Shown here piece by piece: positions 1 through 5,220 of a DNA stretch of 5,220 nucleotides. The stretch's first letter is position 1. Every line of letters starts with the position of its first letter. Both the position numbers and the translations under genes were made by a program. Below the pieces are notes generated by a model. It saw only the letters and a list, made by a program, of their open reading frames with translations. It did no database searches and was not told the origin of the DNA. The DNA comes from Mariprofundus sp. (GTDB lineage Bacteria > Pseudomonadota > Zetaproteobacteria > Mariprofundales > Mariprofundaceae), in the NCBI GenBank assembly GCA_030951095.1, contig JAUZQI010000178.1:1-5220 (forward strand), in the 5' to 3' direction.

Positions 1-1328
1 AGCTCCAGCGTCATATCGATTGGAGGTGAGACTGGGCCGCCGGAGATCAAAATTCGCACAGGCTGGGCGAGTTTACCTATACCAACGCCTTCGGTTTCGC
101 AAATGCTGCTGATCAGATTGTGGGCTTCCTCTCCCGAAAATTCGGCAATAGCTTCGATGCCGGTGATAAATTGTTCGATTAATGACCAGGTCGTACCCCT
201 GAAATTCTTTTTCACAGATTTTTCCTGATATTCCGTTGGTGCCTGATAAAAGAACCGTGCACCTTCAGCCAGATCAATCAGGTTTTTTGAGCGCTCCTGC
301 AAGGCTGCTATCACAGCAGCCAGATCAGGCCCGGTGGATACATTCACAGCTAGCAGCCGGCTCACTTCCCCGACCAAATCAATCGCTTTTGCCTGTCGTA
401 AATAGTGGCCGTTCAGCCAGTCCAGTTTCTGTTGATCGAAGCGGGCTGCTGCTTTGCCAACCTGCGACAGGTCGAATAACTCGATCAGCTGTTCACGAGT
501 AAACACTTCTTCATCACCATGCGACCAGCCGAGTCTGGCCAGATAATTATTCATTGCATCGGGCAAATATCCCTGCTCGCGATATTCTGTAATAGCCACA
601 GCACCGTGGCGTTTTGACATTTTGGCGCCATCCGGACCATGAATCAGCGGGATGTGAGCAAACTGTGGCATCAATAACCCTAACGCCTGATAAAGCTGAA
701 TCTGGCGCGGCGTGTTGTTCAGGTGGTCAGAGCCGCGCACCACATGCGTAATCCCCATAGCGGCATCGTCAACTACCACGGCCAGATTGTAAGTGGGGGT
801 GCCGTCGGAGCGCAGCAGAATCAGGTCATCGAGTTCGACATTGGGGAAGCTGACCGGCCCAAGCACCAGATCATTGACGATGGTGTCGCCTTCATCGGGT
901 GAGCGGAAGCGAATGACATAGGCTTGATCATCCGGCTGCTCACTGCGATGGCGGCAACGACCATCGTACATCGGCTTGTTGCCGGCGGCGCGTTGCATTT
1001 CGCGCATGTCGTTCAGCTCTTCCCGGCTACAATAACAGCGGTAGGCATGGCCTTTTTCAATTAATTGTTCGACGGCCCGGACATGCTCTACCTGGCGTGC
1101 TGCCTGAAATACCGGTTCTTCGTCCCAGTCCAGCCCCAGCCAGTTCAGTCCGTCTAGAATGACCTGTGTGGCTTCGTCCGTCGAGCGTTCCCTGTCCGTA
1201 TCTTCAATGCGCAATACAAACTGGCCGCCATGATGACGTGCATAAAGCCATGCAAATAACGCTGTACGGGCACCACCTATATGCAGCATGCCGGTTGGCG
1301 ACGGGGCAAAGCGGGTACGTACAGTCAT
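1..1328 (-). CDS. gltX: Glutamyl-tRNA synthetase (GltX), 3' end cut by window edge
   Basis: Cytoplasmic class I aminoacyl-tRNA synthetase that charges tRNA-Glu with glutamate using ATP. I translated it from the minus strand; 442 full codons are present. Near the N terminus are the RFAPSPTG motif (6-13) and the HIGG form of the HIGH signature (16-19), followed by GGARTAL. A zinc site is intact: C98, C100, C125 and H127, at the same numbers as in the E. coli enzyme. NNTPRQ follows RGSDH, and the second ATP signature KMSKR is at 236-240, followed by HGA. The remainder, from about residue 320, is the helical anticodon-binding region. The family is usually about 465-470 residues, so roughly 25-30 are missing off the window. 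The start at 1328 is supported by TAGGGAGA at 1333-1340, 4 bases upstream, and by N-terminal alignment. Whether the enzyme is discriminating or non-discriminating for tRNA-Gln cannot be judged here. Confidence 0.97.
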   Translation of the reverse strand, partial: MTVRTRFAPSPTGMLHIGGARTALFAWLYARHHGGQFVLRIEDTDRERSTDEATQVILDGLNWLGLDWDEEPVFQAARQVEHVRAVEQLIEKGHAYRCYCSREELNDMREMQRAAGNKPMYDGRCRHRSEQPDDQAYVIRFRSPDEGDTIVNDLVLGPVSFPNVELDDLILLRSDGTPTYNLAVVVDDAAMGITHVVRGSDHLNNTPRQIQLYQALGLLMPQFAHIPLIHGPDGAKMSKRHGAVAITEYREQGYLPDAMNNYLARLGWSHGDEEVFTREQLIELFDLSQVGKAAARFDQQKLDWLNGHYLRQAKAIDLVGEVSRLLAVNVSTGPDLAAVIAALQERSKNLIDLAEGARFFYQAPTEYQEKSVKKNFRGTTWSLIEQFITGIEAIAEFSGEEAHNLISSICETEGVGIGKLAQPVRILISGGPVSPPIDMTLE

Positions 1329-1340
1329 GAAATCTCCCTA

Positions 1341-1611
1341 ACAGGTAACATGGGGCGCACGCTAACCCGAATATTTGTCGATATCACGAGTTTCTCAATA
1401 CTCTGATGCCTTGATTAAGGAAGGCCTTAAAAACTACGTCCTGTCGTTTTTCAACACGAAAAGTCAAAAATGTGGGTTTGTTTTTACTCACAAAATCAAG
1501 TGCTCACGCACATAATTCTGGCATGCTATTCGTAGCTTGTGCGGATACACTGACCTTTTCGGCGTATCATTAACTCTGGATGGGCATGCTGTCCGGATGG
1601 TGCGGCCTTGC
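1341..1611. other. Non-coding gap between gltX and ilvE
   Basis: No convincing coding region, tRNA or known RNA motif is seen here on either strand. The gap holds the gltX leader and candidate promoters. It also has a few small inverted repeats: TTAAGG/CCTTAA at 1415-1430, and a 7-base arm pair with one mismatch at 1471-1492. The sequence is AT-rich around 1430-1500. The octamer GGCATGCT occurs at 1520-1527 and 1583-1590, which may be chance. Confidence 0.6.
1370..1398 (-). promoter_or_regulatory. Candidate sigma70 promoter for gltX
   Basis: On the minus strand, TTGAGA (1393-1398) and AATATT (1370-1375) are separated by 17 bases. They match the -35 and -10 consensus at 5/6 and 4/6 positions. 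Transcription would start near 1363 and give a leader of about 35 bases before the gltX start at 1328. A second, weaker pair lies upstream (TTGAAA, 17 bases, TTTAAG on the same strand, at about 1425-1453). Because ilvE ends in a strong terminator, gltX should have its own promoter in this gap. The choice among candidates is inference from consensus matching only. Confidence 0.27.
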
Positions 1612-1643
1612 ATAAAAAAGGCCCGCATGGGGAGCGGGCCTTT
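1612..1643 (-). terminator. Rho-independent terminator of ilvE
   Basis: A perfect 10-base inverted repeat, AAAGGCCCGC (1617-1626 on the plus strand) and GCGGGCCTTT (1634-1643), encloses a 7-base loop. On the minus strand the GC-rich stem runs straight into a tract of T residues (complement of 1614-1619). It begins 21 bases past the ilvE stop codon. This is a textbook intrinsic terminator oriented for ilvE. It separates ilvE from the downstream, same-strand gltX. Confidence 0.93.
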
Positions 1644-1664
1644 ACAGTTCAATCAGGCATAGCG

Positions 1665-2585
1665 TCAGATATATGCCAGCCAATCCTTATGGGCTGCGCT
1701 GCGACCATGCACGACATCAAAATATTTTTTCTGTAGTGCTTCAGTGACCGGCCCTCGGGAACCACATCCGATAGTGCGGCCATCAAGTTCCCTGATCGGA
1801 GTAACTTCAGCAGCGGTGCCAGTAAAGAAAGCCTCGTCAGCGACATAGACCTCATCGCGCGTGATACGTTTTTCCCGTACGTCATAACCGGATTCTCTGG
1901 CCAGTTGAATGACGGTGGCGCGCGTGATGCCATCCAGTGCACTGGTCAACTCCGGCGTGTAAATGACACCGTCGTAGACCATAAAGAAATTTTCGCCACT
2001 GCCTTCAGCCACAAATCCATCCACATCGAGTAGTAGCGCTTCATCGTAGCCGTCGCGCTGGGCATCAGAGAGGGCGAGCATCGAGTTAATATAATTGCCG
2101 TTCGCCTTGGCTTTGCACATGGCGATATTGACATGATGACGGGTAAAAGATGAGGTGCGAAGACGAATCCCGTTCTCCAGTGCATCCTGGCCCAGATATG
2201 CCCCCCAGTTCCATGCCGCCACAATGACATGTGTTTTAAGGTTATCGGCGCGCAGGCCCATGCCTTCGGAACCGTAGAACACCATAGGGCGCAGATAGGC
2301 CGAATCCAGTCCGTTGTCGCGCACGGCTGCAAGTTGCGCCTCGTTCAGCTCATCCCTGGAAAAAGGCATCTCCATATTCATGATTTTGGCTGAACGGAAC
2401 AGGCGATCGGTATGCGCTTGCAGGCGGAAAATTGCTGTACCGTCATCGGTATGGTAGGCGCGCACACCTTCGAATACACCCATGCCGTAGTGCAGTGTAT
2501 GGGTCAATACATGAACTTTGGCCTCGCGCCAATCCACCATCTCGCCATCGAACCAAATCACGCCGTCACGATCTGCAAAGTTCAT
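1665..2585 (-). CDS. ilvE: Branched-chain amino acid aminotransferase (IlvE)
   Basis: PLP-dependent class IV (fold type IV) aminotransferase. It catalyses the last step of leucine, isoleucine and valine synthesis, moving an amino group from glutamate to the branched 2-oxo acid in the cytoplasm. The 306-residue product has the usual family length. Visible hallmarks are HTLHYGMGVFEGVRAY (29-44), YLRP (97-100) in the substrate pocket, and the PLP Schiff-base lysine K160 in CKAKANGNY. EGSGEN (194-199), SALDGITR (215-222) and TGTAAEVTPI (255-264) complete the phosphate-binding and active-site set. The reading frame extends upstream to an ATG at 2624, but that start has no ribosome binding site, lies in a palindrome and adds 13 residues (MVWKNLCAPGVEQ) not expected in the family. 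The start at 2585 has AGGAG 8 bases upstream and gives the typical MNFADRDGVIWFDGE beginning. It is divergent from mlaF and closed by its own terminator. Confidence 0.96.
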   Translation of the reverse strand: MNFADRDGVIWFDGEMVDWREAKVHVLTHTLHYGMGVFEGVRAYHTDDGTAIFRLQAHTDRLFRSAKIMNMEMPFSRDELNEAQLAAVRDNGLDSAYLRPMVFYGSEGMGLRADNLKTHVIVAAWNWGAYLGQDALENGIRLRTSSFTRHHVNIAMCKAKANGNYINSMLALSDAQRDGYDEALLLDVDGFVAEGSGENFFMVYDGVIYTPELTSALDGITRATVIQLARESGYDVREKRITRDEVYVADEAFFTGTAAEVTPIRELDGRTIGCGSRGPVTEALQKKYFDVVHGRSAAHKDWLAYI

Positions 2586-2593
2586 CTGCTCCA

Positions 2594-2598
2594 CTCCT
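2594..2598 (-). promoter_or_regulatory. Ribosome binding site that fixes the ilvE start
   Basis: AGGAG on the minus strand lies 8 bases before the ATG at 2585. A second GGAG lies even closer. The alternative upstream ATG at 2624 has no such sequence before it. This decides in favour of the 306-residue IlvE over the 319-residue reading. Confidence 0.8.
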
Positions 2599-2603
2599 GG
2601 TGC

Positions 2604-2660
2604 GCATAGATTTTTCCACACCATGATATGAAATGTTATCGTGGGGTGGAAAAATCATGC
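2604..2660. repeat. Long palindromic element, copy A (ilvE-mlaF intergenic)
   Basis: Left arm 2609-2628 and right arm 2637-2656 pair over 20 positions, with one mismatch (A2620/G2645) and one G-T pair, around an 8-base loop (2629-2636). Outer GCAT (2604-2607) and ATGC (2657-2660) extend the pairing past a single bulged A. The 5' arm carries TTTTTCC and the 3' arm GGAAAAA, so on either strand the stem is followed by A residues rather than a T tract. It is therefore not an intrinsic terminator. It falls inside the predicted ilvE leader and upstream of mlaF. Its left arm is nearly identical to that of the second element at 4920-4980. Function is unknown: operator, RNA stability hairpin or REP/MITE-like repeat are possible. 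Confidence 0.8.
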
Positions 2661-2686
2661 AGGTGCACGTTAGCTTTTGATGTAAA

Positions 2687-2715
2687 ATAAAAGTTGGCCA
2701 AATGTAGCGTTTCAA
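2687..2715 (-). promoter_or_regulatory. Candidate sigma70 promoter for ilvE
   Basis: On the minus strand, TTGAAA (2710-2715) and TTTTAT (2687-2692) are separated by 17 bases and match consensus at 5/6 and 4/6. The start point would fall near 2680, giving a leader of roughly 95 bases that contains the whole palindrome at 2604-2660. This is consensus matching only. The same AT-rich patch also carries TAAAAT on the plus strand (2683-2688), so the divergent promoters may overlap. Confidence 0.35.
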
Positions 2716-2772
2716 TGCGGCTGGCGCCATCGTTGCGCGTGCATTGGTGTTTCGCCATGTTAGGCTGTCGTC

Positions 2773-3582
2773 ATGATTCGTGGAGAACAACTCAGCAAAT
2801 CTTATGATAATGTCACAGCATTGGCACCGACTGATATTCATGTCAGGGAAGGCAAGATTACAGCCATTATGGGTGGCTCCGGTTCCGGCAAAACAACACT
2901 GTTGCGATTGCTGGCAGGGCTGGACAAGCCCGGTTCCGGCCACGTCTGGTATGGCGATGAAGATTTATGCGCCATTACTGATAGGCGGTTGTATGAACTG
3001 CGCCAGAGTATGGGCATGCTGTTTCAATATTCGGCCCTGCTCAATTCATTGAATGTGTATGACAATGTTGCTTTCCCGCTGCATGAACACACTGATCTGG
3101 ATGAAACCGTGATCCATACCATGGTCTCCATGAAGCTGGAGCAGGTTGGTTTACGAGGCTTTGAGGAGATGATGCCCTCCGAACTCTCAGGCGGTATGGC
3201 CAAACGCGTTGCGTTTGCCCGTGCCATGTCCATGGATCCGAAAATCGTCTTTTTCGATGAGCCGACTTCTGGTCTGGATCCCATATCTTCGGGAGTGATC
3301 AGCACGTTGATTCAGAATACCGCTCAGAAAAATCATATGACATCCATTGTCGTCACGCATGATGTACAGGCGGGTCTGGCTATTGCAGATCATGTTATTT
3401 TGCTTTGGCAGGGGCGCATTATTGCCAAGGGGCCTCCGGATGCGATTCGTGAGAGTGATGATGCGCGTGTACAGCAATTCCTCGAAGGCCGGCCTGACGG
3501 GCCAATCCCATTTTCACGCAGCACAACATCCTATATTGATGATCTGACGCACAGACCTGGTACTGTGCGGCTGGAATCATGA
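2773..3582 (+). CDS. mlaF: Phospholipid transport ATP-binding protein MlaF (Ttg2A)
   Basis: Cytoplasmic ATPase subunit of the Mla ABC transporter, which moves phospholipid between the inner membrane and the periplasmic carrier MlaC to maintain outer-membrane lipid asymmetry. At 269 residues it matches the length of E. coli MlaF. Motifs in order: Walker A GGSGSGKT (34-41), Q-loop Q85 in MLFQYSALL, ABC signature LSGGM (138-142; Met in place of the usual Gln is typical of MlaF), Walker B IVFFDE (158-163), D-loop SGLD (166-169) and H-loop H196 in VVTHD. The tail RVQQFLEGRPDGPIPF and the following Y-x-DDL keep the C-terminal extension seen in MlaF. The ATG at 2773 is the only usable start: a stop lies 12 bases upstream in frame, and the next Met would remove most of the first strand set. 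Its ribosome binding site is weak (TAGG). First gene of the mla operon. Confidence 0.96.
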   Translation: MIRGEQLSKSYDNVTALAPTDIHVREGKITAIMGGSGSGKTTLLRLLAGLDKPGSGHVWYGDEDLCAITDRRLYELRQSMGMLFQYSALLNSLNVYDNVAFPLHEHTDLDETVIHTMVSMKLEQVGLRGFEEMMPSELSGGMAKRVAFARAMSMDPKIVFFDEPTSGLDPISSGVISTLIQNTAQKNHMTSIVVTHDVQAGLAIADHVILLWQGRIIAKGPPDAIRESDDARVQQFLEGRPDGPIPFSRSTTSYIDDLTHRPGTVRLES

Positions 3583-3589
3583 GCTATTT

Positions 3590-4390
3590 ATGACTGACTT
3601 ATCTATCAAACAATCAGCCTTAGCTGTATTTTTCGGTCAGCTCGGTCGTCATGCCATGCGCGGAATCGAACAACTCGGCGATGGTACTATGCTGGGGCTG
3701 AATGCCTTGACATTGATTTTCAGAAGGCCGTGGCAGGGCAAACATTTCGTTCTGCAAATGCAAGCGTTGGGTGTGGGTTCACTGGTTATTATTGTCATTA
3801 CCGGCGCATTTACCGGTATGGTTCTGGCATTGCAAGGGTATTATACGCTGGCCAAGTTTGGGTCGGAATCGTTGCTGGGCGCTGGTGTCGGGATGTCGAT
3901 TATTCGTGAACTGGGGCCGGTGCTGGGCGCATTTATGATTATCGGGCGTGCCGGTTCCAGTATTACCGCCGAAATCGGCATTATGCGCGTTACCGAGCAA
4001 ACCGATGCGCTGGAGATGATGGCAGTCAACCCCAAGCAGCGTATTTTACTGCCGCGCATTGTGGCAGTTACGTTGGCTGTGCCGCTATTGGTTTCGTTGT
4101 TTGATGTGGTAGGTATTGGCTCTGGTTATATTGTCGGCGTGGAATTGCTGGGTGTGAATCCCGGCGCTTATATGGGCGAATTGATAGCCAAGATCACCAT
4201 GCATGATATTTATGGTGGCTGGGTCAAGACAGTCGTATTCGGATTCATGATTGGTATGATCTGCACTTATATGGGATATCGCTCGGAACCTACCACGGAA
4301 GGGGTGGCGCGGGCGACCACACAGGCCGTGGTTGTGGCATCTGTTGGTGTGTTGATTGTCGATTATATTTTAACCTCGTTTTTCCTGTAA
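3590..4390 (+). CDS. mlaE: Phospholipid transport permease MlaE (Ttg2B)
   Basis: Inner-membrane permease subunit of the Mla complex, expected as a dimer bound to MlaF below and the MlaD ring above. The 266-residue product is close to E. coli MlaE (260). An amphipathic N-terminal region leads to hydrophobic segments at about 60-82, 95-118, 152-183, 213-229 and 245-266. Family hallmarks are RELGPVL (106-112) and the long block GRAGSSITAEIG continuing through RVTEQTDALEMMAVNP (119-148), which contains the coupling helix contacting MlaF. It starts 7 bases after the mlaF stop. No strong ribosome binding site precedes it, only TGAG, so translation is probably coupled to mlaF. Its stop codon is embedded in the TAAGGAG that serves mlaD. 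Confidence 0.96.
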   Translation: MTDLSIKQSALAVFFGQLGRHAMRGIEQLGDGTMLGLNALTLIFRRPWQGKHFVLQMQALGVGSLVIIVITGAFTGMVLALQGYYTLAKFGSESLLGAGVGMSIIRELGPVLGAFMIIGRAGSSITAEIGIMRVTEQTDALEMMAVNPKQRILLPRIVAVTLAVPLLVSLFDVVGIGSGYIVGVELLGVNPGAYMGELIAKITMHDIYGGWVKTVVFGFMIGMICTYMGYRSEPTTEGVARATTQAVVVASVGVLIVDYILTSFFL

Positions 4391-4394
4391 GGAG
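4388..4394 (+). promoter_or_regulatory. Ribosome binding site of mlaD overlapping the mlaE stop
   Basis: TAAGGAG contains the mlaE TAA stop and lies 6 bases before the mlaD ATG. This arrangement suits termination-reinitiation and tight stoichiometry between permease and MCE subunit. Confidence 0.85.
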
Positions 4395-4400
4395 TATTGC

Positions 4401-4850
4401 ATGCAAGCATACAGAAAAGTGGAAATCAGCGTGGGCCTGTTTGTCTTTCTTGGCTTGCTGTCCATTGGTTGGCTGGCTCTTAAAATCGGCCAGGTTGGAG
4501 GTTTGGGCGAATCTGGTTACACACTGACGGCAGATTTCGATGATGCCGGCGGCGTGCGCAATGGTAGTGACATTATGATGTCGGGTGTGATTATCGGGCG
4601 CGTTGATACAGTGACTCTCACCAATAACGATCACGCCACCATGGTGTTGCGTATTCATGACAATGTAAAAATAGCCGAGGATTCATTTGCCTCGGTGCGT
4701 ACCAAGGGCATTATCGGTGATCGTTATATTCGCATTACCCAGGGATCCGATGATATTTTTCTCGAACAGGGCAATGAAATTGAAGAAACTGAATCTGCTA
4801 TTAACATCGAAGATTTGATCAGCAAGTATATTTTCAGCGGTAAGGAGTAA
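4401..4850 (+). CDS. mlaD: MCE-domain phospholipid-binding protein MlaD (Ttg2C)
   Basis: Membrane-anchored periplasmic subunit that forms a hexameric MCE ring on top of MlaE and receives lipid from, or passes it to, MlaC. The 149-residue product has one N-terminal transmembrane anchor (about 10-28, VGLFVFLGLLSIGWLALKI). A single MCE domain follows at about 39-115, with FDDAGGVRNGSDIMMSGVIIGRV. TKGIIGDRYI includes I104-I105, which align with L106-L107 of the E. coli pore loop lining the hydrophobic channel. The helix SAINIEDLISKYIFSG (132-147) matches the E. coli SAMVLEDLIGQFLYG segment that follows the domain. It lacks the low-complexity tail that brings the E. coli protein to 183 residues, which is not a defect since the tail lies outside the core. 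It starts 10 bases after mlaE with a strong ribosome binding site. Confidence 0.95.
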   Translation: MQAYRKVEISVGLFVFLGLLSIGWLALKIGQVGGLGESGYTLTADFDDAGGVRNGSDIMMSGVIIGRVDTVTLTNNDHATMVLRIHDNVKIAEDSFASVRTKGIIGDRYIRITQGSDDIFLEQGNEIEETESAINIEDLISKYIFSGKE

Positions 4851-4919
4851 TCATTTCACCTCGAGCCGCGACTTGCTGCTGTTACGATATGGCTTGTGTA
4901 CATAAATAACCACGCACGG

Positions 4920-4980
4920 GCATAATTTTTCCCCACCGTATGATAATCTGTCACATCATAGCTTGGGGGAAAACCATACG
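4920..4980. repeat. Palindromic element, copy B (mlaD-mlaC intergenic)
   Basis: TTTTCCCC (4927-4934) pairs with GGGGAAAA (4966-4973), with one extra G left over. TATGAT (4939-4944) pairs with ATCATA (4955-4960) around a 10-base loop, leaving a small internal loop between the two stems. The left arm, from CATA at 4921 to ATGATA ending at 4945, matches copy A (2605-2628) at 22 positions, with one substitution and two short indels. As in copy A, A residues follow the stem on both strands, so it is not an intrinsic terminator. It lies 20 bases before the mlaC start. Function is unknown. Confidence 0.75.
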
Positions 4981-4990
4981 CGTTAATGCC

Positions 4991-4996
4991 AAGGAG
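4991..4996 (+). promoter_or_regulatory. Ribosome binding site of mlaC
   Basis: AAGGAG lies 3 bases before the ATG at 5000 and 6 bases before the adjacent in-frame ATG at 5003. Spacing favours the second ATG as the real start, a difference of a single residue. Confidence 0.8.
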
Positions 4997-4999
4997 TTT

Positions 5000-5220
5000 A
5001 TGATGAAATTTTTTCAACGCATTACCATCGTTGTCGTCATGTTGCTGGCTACATCTGCATGGGCGGCCGATGAAAGCCCCAGAGCCGTCATTGAAAACAC
5101 CGTGAATCAATTGATTGATGTGCTTGAGCACCGTGAAAACAGCAGTGTGATTTCCAGCCAGGATCGTCAAGCGATTCGACAGGTTGTGGAAGGACGCTTT
5201 GATTATCGTTCCATGGCCAA
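5000..5220 (+). CDS. mlaC: Periplasmic phospholipid carrier MlaC (Ttg2D), 5' part
   Basis: Soluble periplasmic protein that carries phospholipid between the outer-membrane MlaA complex and the inner-membrane MlaFEDB complex. Only 73 full codons are inside the window; the family is about 200 residues. The product begins with a Sec signal peptide: a basic start (MMKFFQR), a hydrophobic core (ITIVVVMLLATS) and an AWA cleavage motif, giving cleavage after residue 22 before ADESPR. The mature start has the pattern expected of MlaC: an N-terminal helix (AVIENTVNQLIDVLEHR), then the start of the core with VVEGRFDYRSMA. Sequence identity alone is modest over so short a stretch, and the call leans on the mlaF-mlaE-mlaD order upstream. 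The start could be 5000 or 5003. Unlike the other genes of the operon it is preceded by a long gap with a hairpin. Confidence 0.88.
   Translation, partial: MMKFFQRITIVVVMLLATSAWAADESPRAVIENTVNQLIDVLEHRENSSVISSQDRQAIRQVVEGRFDYRSMA

Larger units (their letters stand above)
4851..4999. other. 149-base gap between mlaD and mlaC
   Basis: The other junctions of this operon are 7 and 10 bases, so this gap stands out. It contains no credible coding sequence; the only ATG, near 4889, gives a 6-codon frame without a ribosome binding site. It holds the second palindromic element (4920-4980) and ends in the mlaC ribosome binding site. I see no clear promoter: TATGAT (4939-4944) and GATAAT (4942-4947) resemble -10 boxes but have no -35 partner. 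Confidence 0.7.

Noticed and set aside
215..231. Third copy of the palindrome left arm (GATTTTTCC followed by TGATA)
   Set aside because: Only the T-run and a few following bases match, there is no partner arm, and it is coding sequence of gltX. Chance similarity is enough.
236..502. 88-residue plus-strand open frame
   Set aside because: It lies entirely antisense inside gltX, has no family resemblance and no ribosome binding site. It is a shadow of the real gene.
1341..1611. tRNA or known small RNA in the gltX-ilvE gap
   Set aside because: No T-loop-like GGTTCGAATCC motif, cloverleaf or other recognisable RNA signature was found on either strand.
2566..2657. Possible leader peptide upstream of ilvE, starting near 2659 on the minus strand and overlapping the ilvE start
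   Set aside because: No ribosome binding site precedes it and its codons are not enriched for Ile, Leu or Val, so it does not fit a branched-chain attenuator.
2683..2688. TAAAAT as a -10 box for mlaF
   Set aside because: It matches 5/6 to consensus, but no acceptable -35 hexamer lies 16-18 bases upstream. An mlaF promoter must exist in this region but cannot be placed from the sequence.
4920..4980. Copy B as an intrinsic terminator ending mlaFED
   Set aside because: The stem has T residues on its 5' arm and A residues on its 3' arm, so no U tract follows it on either strand.
4856..5170. 104-residue minus-strand open frame across the mlaD-mlaC gap and mlaC
   Set aside because: It overlaps the mlaC signal peptide region antisense, has no recognisable domain, and is explained by mlaC codon composition.

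Overview
The window reads as an ordinary chromosomal segment of a Gram-negative proteobacterium. It has moderate GC content, a Gram-negative outer-membrane lipid transport operon, a bacterial zinc-type glutamyl-tRNA synthetase, and strong Shine-Dalgarno sites at several genes. The branched-chain aminotransferase resembles beta- and gammaproteobacterial forms, but the exact lineage cannot be fixed from this stretch.

Layout: (1) 1-1328, minus strand: gltX (glutamyl-tRNA synthetase), missing only its C-terminal end at the window edge. (2) 1329-1664: a non-coding gap that holds the gltX leader and a candidate promoter, and ends in a strong intrinsic terminator for ilvE at 1612-1643. (3) 1665-2585, minus strand: ilvE (branched-chain amino acid aminotransferase), complete, with its start placed at an internal Met that has a good ribosome binding site. 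(4) 2586-2772: a divergent intergenic region with a candidate ilvE promoter and a long inverted repeat. (5) 2773-5220, plus strand: mlaF, mlaE and mlaD, then the 5' part of mlaC. This is the Mla/Ttg2 phospholipid transport operon in its usual order.

How the genes work together: MlaF (ATPase), MlaE (permease) and MlaD (MCE substrate-binding ring) form the inner-membrane ABC complex. MlaC is the periplasmic lipid carrier that exchanges phospholipid with it. mlaF, mlaE and mlaD are packed 7-10 bases apart, whereas mlaC is set off by 149 bases. gltX and ilvE are housekeeping genes read in the same direction but separated by a terminator, so they are probably independent transcription units.

No undescribed multi-gene system is visible. 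The main unexplained signal is a pair of related palindromic elements of about 57-60 bases, one between ilvE and mlaF (2604-2660) and one between mlaD and mlaC (4920-4980). They share a nearly identical left arm, lie only in intergenic DNA, and have the wrong polarity for intrinsic terminators.
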